A stretch of 64,000 bases of DNA from Aurantiochytrium sp. KH105 (taxonomy: Eukaryota > Sar > Bigyra > Thraustochytrida > Thraustochytriidae), in assembly GCA_003116975.1 (NCBI GenBank), contig BGKB01000032.1, positions 248,001-312,000 of the forward strand, in the 5' to 3' direction. The notes below the pieces were generated by a model. The model searched no databases and had not been told where the DNA came from. It saw only the letters and a list, made by a program, of their open reading frames with translations. Both the position numbers and the translations under genes were made by a program. This document shows positions 57,559-64,000 of this stretch, in pieces; position 1 is the stretch's first letter, and every line of letters starts with the position of its first letter.

Positions 57559-59559
57559 ATGGCCGGCGAAGAGCTCTCACGCGAAGACTTCGTGGCGCTC
57601 CTCGTGGCGCAGCTGCGCGCCAACGAGGAGGCTGCCGTGCAGGCCGATGTCGAGGAAGCAGCAGCGGTCGCAGGCCAGAGCAGCGCCGCCGAGACGCCTG
57701 CAAAGCGCGAGCCATTGGCGCAAAAGGCCTTTCGCGAACTCGGCTTCGACTTTCCGCTCGTGAGCGACCGCGCGCTCGCTGCCCTGGCGGCCACGCTGCG
57801 CAGCTCGGGGAAAAGCAACACGCCTTATCCTTCGTGGCTATGGGTCTCCCCGGATGTGCTCGAGGGCGTCCGCTTTTGCCTTCATGAACGCGAAAAGGAC
57901 CAGGTGTCACCGGCTGCAAGGGCCGACCTCCAGCGCATCAACGTTGCACTTCGACTCGGCCTAATCGAGCGCATCGCGGACGCGTCCACGAGTCCTGCAG
58001 AGAGACGACGGCTCCTGCTTGGCCCCACCGATCTTGGCGACGATGATGGGGACAACGATTCACAAATCCCGATACCAGCGTCCACGCACGACGCGTTAGT
58101 TCGCCGTTTTTGCGCTGCACTTCGAACGCTCTCGTACCAGCCCTTTAGCGGGCTTTCTCTTACAGAATGGGACGATCTTTTTGTTGCTGGCTCGCTCTTT
58201 CGCCTTTTGCGGTCTGTGCTCGGATTGCGAGAACGAGCTCGTTGGTTCTTCGACGCTTCCGAGCGGCACAAGACGGACGACGATGCAGAGAGCCAGAGTC
58301 AGATCATGTCTTGGGCTACAGATGCCCAGGCTGTCTGGCCTCAGTTCCTGCTCGTCCTCCGCGATCGTCTTACGGATCAGCCACAAGCAATGCGCACGGT
58401 GCTGCCGGCTCTGTTGGAAATGGCTGATCTATGCCACGCGCACTGTCTCAAGGTCGAAACGAGCGTTGCACACGCTGACGCTGCCGCCTCGCTTGGCGCG
58501 AACGGCAATCCCGTCGTCATGGGCGTCCTCAAGACTCTCGCTGCCGAAGACGCTCTCGCGACAGCAAGCCTGCAGGACAAGGCAATGCTTTGGGAGGCCT
58601 TGCATCGTCGCATCGTCCCGCACGCCATGCAGCTCTTTCAAAGCACCCTTGAACGCTCCGAGGACGAAGAGCCGCAGGCGCGAGAGCAAATGCGGGGTCT
58701 CCTCGATGTTCTCGCCTTTTATGCGCTCGGAGATCCGCGCCGGGGGGCTTTTGGTGCTGCCAATGCCATAGCTACGCTCCAAAAAGTGGGTATCATCCGC
58801 GCAGCGGCTGCTTCATGGTGCCAGGGCCGTTTTGGCGCCGGCGGTGTCGACGATTTTCTCGGCGCTTTTCTCTGGACATGCGCACTACGCTCGCCTTCGG
58901 TACTCTCGTACTTGGTATTCGTCCCTGGATTCTGCCGAACCCTGGGCGATGGATCAGTCTTTGATCACACGCATGGCGAGGCCCGTCGACTAGCATGGGC
59001 CATTCTTATTGCGTCGAGCACGGCCGAGGCTCTCTCAACACGCCCTCGCTTCGACATCTCGGCCGAGAGCACGGTGTCCTGGCCCAATTCCCAAAATCAA
59101 TTTGCTCAAGCTGCCCAATCCCAAATTCGTCGCTTACCTGAGGATGACGTCGAATCAAAATCCGGTCTCAAACGTACGGCCGCCATAATCGATGCCCTCG
59201 ATGAGAGCGCCGCTATGCTTCGCGTGCTTCACTCGAGCCCGTTTCGCGATGATCTTATTGCCTCCTTTCAGCAGGTATCGCGTCGCCTCGCCAAAGTACC
59301 ACAGGCATCATCAGCTCAATCTTCTGCTAATCCACAACAGGACGAGGTTTCCCGGGAGGTCGGCGGCATCAATGGCACCAACCATGGAGATCTCTTTCAT
59401 GCAGAAAACGGCAATGAGCCACCTCTTGCACCGGATCGTCCTGCACGGGCAGAGGACGAGGAAGCTCAGGTTCACGCGGATTCGATTGTTCGTGTGCGCT
59501 TGCTCGCTAAGCGGTTCGTATGTAAACTCCAGGGCGCAGCAGCAACCAAGGCCGATTAA
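57559..59559 (+). CDS. Large helical protein, unknown function
   Basis: 666 residues from ATG 57559 (the ORF opens 18 codons earlier at TTG). It begins with an Ala/Glu-rich helix (REDFVALLVAQLRANEEAA), then is almost wholly alpha-helical with regular Leu/Ala spacing, suggesting a HEAT- or ARM-like solenoid between about 75 and 540. The last ~130 residues are Gln/Ser/Asn- and acid-rich and look disordered, ending in a short basic hydrophobic helix (RVRLLAKRFVCKL). No signal peptide, membrane segment or catalytic motif is seen. I do not recognise the family. The ORF length and protein-like composition make it a real gene with good confidence. Confidence 0.75.
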   Translation: MAGEELSREDFVALLVAQLRANEEAAVQADVEEAAAVAGQSSAAETPAKREPLAQKAFRELGFDFPLVSDRALAALAATLRSSGKSNTPYPSWLWVSPDVLEGVRFCLHEREKDQVSPAARADLQRINVALRLGLIERIADASTSPAERRRLLLGPTDLGDDDGDNDSQIPIPASTHDALVRRFCAALRTLSYQPFSGLSLTEWDDLFVAGSLFRLLRSVLGLRERARWFFDASERHKTDDDAESQSQIMSWATDAQAVWPQFLLVLRDRLTDQPQAMRTVLPALLEMADLCHAHCLKVETSVAHADAAASLGANGNPVVMGVLKTLAAEDALATASLQDKAMLWEALHRRIVPHAMQLFQSTLERSEDEEPQAREQMRGLLDVLAFYALGDPRRGAFGAANAIATLQKVGIIRAAAASWCQGRFGAGGVDDFLGAFLWTCALRSPSVLSYLVFVPGFCRTLGDGSVFDHTHGEARRLAWAILIASSTAEALSTRPRFDISAESTVSWPNSQNQFAQAAQSQIRRLPEDDVESKSGLKRTAAIIDALDESAAMLRVLHSSPFRDDLIASFQQVSRRLAKVPQASSAQSSANPQQDEVSREVGGINGTNHGDLFHAENGNEPPLAPDRPARAEDEEAQVHADSIVRVRLLAKRFVCKLQGAAATKAD

Positions 59560-61308
59560 GAAATTCCGACGCAGTAAATGCCAGCCTCAACGAAACGCCT
59601 GAGACTAGATGAAGGAAGACTTGTCATCTTGCTTTGCTGGCTTGACGAATGAGGGAGTTATCAAGTCGAGATTGGTCGAGACTTCCGCCAAAGAATAGTT
59701 GGAGAAGATGACCCCTTGGCTATTTTGGGTCAAATAAATCGCAAATTGCCGGGATCAGCCTTCTCTACCTGTGTAGTCATCGTTCTACGGATGGATTGGC
59801 AGCGCCTTTCGTCAAGGGTGGACTGCAAATCCTCCCTGTTTTCTCGCGATCCTAATAAAAAAAAATAGACAGAGTCCGTTCCGAACTCTACTCCTACCTA
59901 GTTGATAAGAACCTGCGCGGCCCACACAGATCCAGCCTGGGTCTTTGGTCGCATTCGAAACGGTCGACTCGTGTCTCTTTGTCCCGGGCTTTACTACTAG
60001 TAGGCTAGGCCAGGGTACCTCGCACTGGATCTGATCATTCGCGACAATAAACAGCTTGCTCGTTCCGTTTGGTTCTGATCGGGCCTCCCCATCGAGGAGG
60101 GTTTTCTATTTCGAGACCCCGTATCGTCAGGTGGGTTGCGGACGGCCAGAGGCTGCAGCATGCTGGCGGCAGGTAAGAGGCGGGTAAGAGATAGCAGATA
60201 GCGATGGCCCCGACGTGGCTTGGAGCCGTCTGTGCGTTGCCGCGCACGTCGGCGCGCGTGGCGACGGCAGCTTCACTGGACGGGAGAGGGGTGCGCGAGA
60301 CTCCCTAAAGTTGCATATTTCTGCGTTTCCGCGCGTTGCCTTTGTGAGCAACTGCATCCCCAGCAGCCGTTTGTATTGGTCATCGTCGCTTCGACCTCCT
60401 TTCCACGCTTCGCTATCGTTGTCGTCGCGAAAGCAAGCAAGTGCTTCACCTCTGCGGAGAAGACTATCTACGTGCTCGTGCTCGTGCCCTTACCCGCGCG
60501 CATTCCACCTCAGCAGGCGACACTACGGGTTGAGCCAGGCCCAGAACGTTGAGCACCTTTTTTCCCGTCGATGACTACCACGGGAGGAGCAAGCGAAGCT
60601 TGCAATGAACAGGCGCTACCTGAACGAGAGAGGCATTGAGATGAATACATCTTCGACGCAGTTCGCTCACGCGCAATGTACCGGGGTAAAAGGAATAGAT
60701 TTGAGGGGGCGCTGAGGTCCTGGTCTTCAAGACTCTTGCTGATGCAGATGAAGTCCTCAAGCTTCTCAATGTGAAGAGCACAATGTCTCAAGGTCGTGCA
60801 CGGAAAGCAAAGCCTGGCAGAGGCTTCTTTACTTTTCTATCGTCCTTAAACGATGTTTCCTCTAAAGGCTGTGCACCTCNGCAAGCGCACTGGGTCTGTT
60901 AAATTTCGCCGCCTCGAAGCCGCGTGGAAAACCTTCCAACGAGAAAAAAAATAAAAATAAAAATGACAAGTATTGTCGCGAATTTTGCGCGTCAACCTCG
61001 CACGGGTTTACGGCGCCATTTTGTCTTCAACGGCTATGTCAACGCGCGTATCAGAGTTTTGGTATGTGCATGAGCCCGACTGCAAGGTCAGGGCCTTGGG
61101 CGAATTGCAGCTGCAGCGTGTAGTGCAGAGCGAAGCAGAGTGGAGCAAATCGCATCCCAGTAGGAGGGGAGTGGAAAGTCCGAAGAACGAGAGCGCGAGA
61201 GACGCACGCCAAATAGTGAGCGCGTGCGATTGCGATTGCGATTGCGAGCGCGTGCGTGCATGCGTCACGTCAATCTAAGGTTCTACAAGCAAAGCGACGT
61301 AAATTAAC
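59560..61308. other. Intergenic, with one ambiguous base
   Basis: About 1.75 kb without a supported gene. Base 60880 is an N, so an assembly join or low-quality call lies here. A GATTGC repeat occurs at 61226-61246 shortly before the next gene. Short ORFs at 60215-60574 lack features. Confidence 0.5.
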
Positions 61309-62247
61309 ATGGGCTGCGTTAGCTCAAAGTCTGCAGGGGAAGCCTCTGGCTCAGGAGATGCTCCAATCATTTCCTCGAAAGATCATCATGACGAAGAAAA
61401 GGTGCTTGTCCAAGAGCACAAGGACGAAGAACAAGAAAAGAATGAGTACCAGGATGGACGCGCGCATGACGAGTCTAAAATTAGTGACCCAAAGGAAACA
61501 GAGGACGTCGCAGCAGCAGAAGCTGCTACAGAGGCTGCAGAGGTCTCGCTCGTGACTGAAGAAGCTGCAAGTTCTGGCGCAAACAACGCAACTCCTGATC
61601 TTGCAGAGGAGACGGAGACGTCTTCTTCGCACGAAGGTAAGGTTGCCGCCCCCGAACTTGATGCTTTGCATGAGGACGAGGAAGGCACGAGCGCCGGCGG
61701 GCGTGAAGAGGAAAGCCCGTTGCCATCGCGCTCAAACTCAAGTATCAAGTCACAAACATCGATGGACCGGAAGTCGCGCGACCCTGCTTCGGAACCCCGA
61801 TCACCGGAAGCCAAGGAGTATTCTGAGAACAATGCTACAGCATGCCAGGACATTGAGCAAAAGGGTGAGGGAGACGATGATGGTGAGCCCCACGAAGAAG
61901 TGTCGAGCAAAGATGGCGAGCGTGATGTATCCGAATCCCTTTCCGTCAAGGAGAAGGCAGCACTTTTTGCAAGTGGAAAGTTGTCATCCCATAGTAATTC
62001 TTCCCTCGCGAACATAACATCCACGGTCGCCTCTTCAGATCCAAGCTGTTCCGTCCGGGCCATTGCCGCAAGGTACAGCAGTGGGGCCTCCACCATCGAT
62101 GCTAATCTTGCGCAAGCGTCCACTGCAGAGCGCATGGAAGAAGTTTCTGAGGTCACGAAGAGAAGAAAGTCTTCGCTGACCATGCGACAGTATTGGCAGA
62201 CCAAAGAAGAGATTGAGCGTGTGGTCGTTTCCCGTAAGGAGTTTTGA
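61309..62247 (+). CDS. Acidic disordered protein with N-terminal myristoylation/palmitoylation signal
   Basis: 312 residues starting MGCVSSKSAGEASG. Gly2 with Ser at position 6 is a standard N-myristoylation signal and Cys3 a palmitoylation site, the combination used to fix soluble proteins to the plasma or flagellar membrane. The rest is highly charged and rich in Glu, Asp and Ser (about 10-210), with repeated EEAA/SS[LN]-type patches and many casein-kinase-like sites. A C-terminal 100 residues are more ordered: SVKEKAALFASGKLSSHSNSS, AARYSSGASTIDANL and a helical MRQYWQTKEEIERVVVS tail. No catalytic domain. It probably acts as a membrane-tethered scaffold or adaptor; the family is unknown. 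Confidence 0.7.
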   Translation: MGCVSSKSAGEASGSGDAPIISSKDHHDEEKVLVQEHKDEEQEKNEYQDGRAHDESKISDPKETEDVAAAEAATEAAEVSLVTEEAASSGANNATPDLAEETETSSSHEGKVAAPELDALHEDEEGTSAGGREEESPLPSRSNSSIKSQTSMDRKSRDPASEPRSPEAKEYSENNATACQDIEQKGEGDDDGEPHEEVSSKDGERDVSESLSVKEKAALFASGKLSSHSNSSLANITSTVASSDPSCSVRAIAARYSSGASTIDANLAQASTAERMEEVSEVTKRRKSSLTMRQYWQTKEEIERVVVSRKEF

Positions 62248-62510
62248 TAAGAATGATAGCATAAAATAGCGTCACACTCAGAGATTCTTGATCCTGATGT
62301 TTGGACTGGCAGGTGGCAAGCTGCGCCAACTCTTTCTATTGCGCTTCGCTGTTAGGCACGCGTCAGATCGATGCCGAGGACAAGCCTTGTATACATACAC
62401 TAAATTAGATCACGCTCCATTGCAGGACCAAATCTGCGAGTGTACACATACCGTGAGCCGACGGGCTCAAACATTCTGGCAAGTTTTGCCTTCTCCGGTC
62501 GCCGTTCGGG

Positions 62511-62906
62511 ATGCGAGCCGACAGTGCGCGCGCAGAGGCGGAGGGGAAGGCGGGCAGTAACACCAAGATTGTCTCGGCGCAAGAGCGGCACCGCATCGAG
62601 GCCCTCTTGGCTCTTCGAGACTACGATGTTGCAGAGGAGCTCGACAGGCTTAGCACGCGCGTCGTAGAGGCGACGGGCGACCTGGCTCGGGCCGTCGGGG
62701 GCGAAGATGGTGCCTCGAGCGTGCGCGTCGCAGCTGCAAGCGAAAAATATCACCGGAGGTGCGATCAGAAGGTGCAAAGGATGGAAGCGAGACTCTTCGG
62801 AACCTTGCAGACACTTGAAGATGCCAAAAACCGCGCTTCACACCTTGCTGCTGCACGTCAACAGCTCTTGGACTGCCTTCAGGATCTCCCTCGTTCGACG
62901 AATTAA
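62511..62906 (+). CDS. Small coiled-coil protein, unknown function
   Basis: 131 residues from ATG 62511, only 264 bp after the preceding gene and on the same strand. Nearly all helical: heptad-like HRIEALLALRDYDVAEELDRL (about 27-47) and ARLFGTLQTLEDAKNRASHL (about 92-111) separated by a Gly/Ala-rich turn. No signal peptide or cysteine cluster. It could be a subunit of a larger complex, but I cannot assign it. Confidence 0.5.
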   Translation: MRADSARAEAEGKAGSNTKIVSAQERHRIEALLALRDYDVAEELDRLSTRVVEATGDLARAVGGEDGASSVRVAAASEKYHRRCDQKVQRMEARLFGTLQTLEDAKNRASHLAAARQQLLDCLQDLPRSTN

Positions 62907-63201
62907 CCGACGGACACTAGCAAGTATCGTAATCTAAAAGTAGGACCTGAACCAATAGGATTTTCAAATTCGAACATGGAGATCTCACAACAAAATCAGT
63001 TGCTTGACGATTTTAGACAATTTTAAAATGCAGAGGCTTGCTTCCAGAGAAAAGAGGTCAAACGAAAGGATACTGCACGGGATTCAATTGCCGAATATTT
63101 GTTGGTCTGCCCCAAAAAATCTTCGCTCATACTCGGAGATAAAATTGCAGGGAAATATGGCGATCGCCAGAAACGCCTGTGTGAACCCGCTCGCTACCTG
63201 A
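62907..63201. other. Short intergenic region
   Basis: About 295 bp of AT-rich sequence between convergent genes; nothing recognisable. Confidence 0.4.
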
Positions 63202-64000
63202 TCACGTGACCGAAGGCCCATCAGCGTTGGGATGCAGGACGATGAAAATGAAGCGGATCTTGGCCACATTGGTATCGCGATTTTTGCCTGGAACTGCACC
63301 GACCAAATACACGCTCGACGTCCTGCGAGTGGACACCTGCACATACCAATTCTTGAAGTCATTCACGTCACGGTCAAGTGCGCGCCGAGGCTCCACAAAC
63401 ATCTCGGGCTTAATGTGAAAAGTGTGCAAAAGTGCATACGAGTCCAATGACTCGGCTTGGAACCTGAACGAAATTTTGCCGGAGACGTCTTCTGGCGACA
63501 TCGCAAATGCCTTGGCCGTACCAGAGGGGTAGACGCATCGCGAGACAGCGGCCCGGGCCACTGCAGGTCCCAAACCCGGAGAATTGGTGATAAAGTGTTT
63601 CACCGCTTCCAAGCCTCGCGTCAAAACAGGAGACGGCTGATCTTTGGCTCCTGCAGCGAGACTCAGAAAGTACTCATTGCTCCTCGACCCAGGCAGAGAA
63701 TGTAACTCAATGTTATTCGCGCCCCACGGCTCACGGTCCCTTCTCGTCTGCTGGAGCTCCACCACGTATCGGTACGCGCGCGGATTTCGAAGAACGAGTG
63801 ATTTGTGCAGGGTGCGCCGGGAACCAGTTCTCGCATCGCTCTGAGCAACAGTAGATGCAACACGGACGCTTCCTGCGGTCGAAGCGCTTGAGCTTGAAAC
63901 TGCATGAGCCCCGCGTGCTGCAACGCTCGAGTCTTCGCTGACGATCGCGCGCGTCGCCGCCTCCGCGTCCCAGACGGACCGATTCGGTTCTTCTTTGATC
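63202..64000 (-). CDS. C-terminal part of an unrecognised protein (runs off the window)
   Basis: The frame is open from the window edge to a TGA at 63202, about 265 residues, without an in-frame ATG before the edge, so the start lies beyond 64000. The visible start is Ser/Ala-rich (DSSVAARGAHAVSSSSASTA), followed by an ordered segment: LHKSLVLRNPRAYRYVVELQ, VLTRGLEAVKHFITNSPGLG, SGKISFRFQAESLDSYALLH, DVNDFKNWYVQVSTRRTSSV and AKIRFIFIVLHPNADGPSVT. The second half alternates hydrophobic and polar residues like a beta-rich domain. No family recognised. Confidence 0.6.
   Translation of the reverse strand, partial: IKEEPNRSVWDAEAATRAIVSEDSSVAARGAHAVSSSSASTAGSVRVASTVAQSDARTGSRRTLHKSLVLRNPRAYRYVVELQQTRRDREPWGANNIELHSLPGSRSNEYFLSLAAGAKDQPSPVLTRGLEAVKHFITNSPGLGPAVARAAVSRCVYPSGTAKAFAMSPEDVSGKISFRFQAESLDSYALLHTFHIKPEMFVEPRRALDRDVNDFKNWYVQVSTRRTSSVYLVGAVPGKNRDTNVAKIRFIFIVLHPNADGPSVT

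Overview
This is GC-rich nuclear DNA from a eukaryotic protist. Most genes are single long ORFs; only one spliceosomal intron can be supported, in the PEPCK gene. Intergenic stretches carry many microsatellites. Gene content (a ciliary IQUB homologue, 26S proteasome Rpn6, a HERC-type HECT ligase, a mitochondrial ATP-type PEPCK, a Mediator-type KIX protein, a tandem array of Golgi-type sulfotransferases) fits a flagellate-forming stramenopile. My best guess is a labyrinthulomycete/thraustochytrid, but that is inference and not a database match. Several long ORFs only have GTG or TTG at their 5' end; for these I place the start at the first in-frame ATG.

Layout. 0-7 kb: IQUB (minus) and RPN6 (plus) are divergent, followed by a small secreted protein and two related Pro/Ala-rich mini-proteins. 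7-36 kb is an accessory island built by segmental duplication. It holds two near-identical bacterial-type lipases in direct orientation (7.3 and 34.8 kb) and a TIR-NACHT-WD40 STAND protein with nine strikingly uniform 120-bp WD40 repeats. It also holds two inverted copies of a PH-like / AIG1-type GTPase / MIB-HERC2 / 'FDVRP' repeat protein (15.5 and 27.3 kb), a broken gene, the HERC-type ligase, and a protein with three Mind-bomb-type SH3 modules, a zinc finger and two TIR-like domains. 36-40 kb is simple-repeat-rich DNA upstream of PEPCK (40-42 kb).

43-49 kb: an LRR protein whose C-terminus looks like the NEL-type (bacterial effector) E3 ligase domain with a C-x-D motif, then a KIX/polyQ Mediator-like protein and a RING protein with a promoter of 46-bp repeats. 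50-57 kb: three tandem type II membrane sulfotransferases. 57-64 kb: a helical protein of unknown function, a protein with an N-terminal dual-acylation signal, a small coiled-coil protein, and the C-terminal part of an unrecognised protein running off the window.

The most interesting reading is that 7-36 kb, perhaps with the LRR-NEL gene at 43 kb, is an innate-immunity-like cluster. TIR, NACHT, AIG1 GTPase, Mind-bomb modules and ligand-binding repeats recur in new combinations, some are duplicated, and one shows repeat homogenisation of the kind seen in fungal heterokaryon-incompatibility NLRs. No function has been shown; the case rests on domain architecture and duplication structure.
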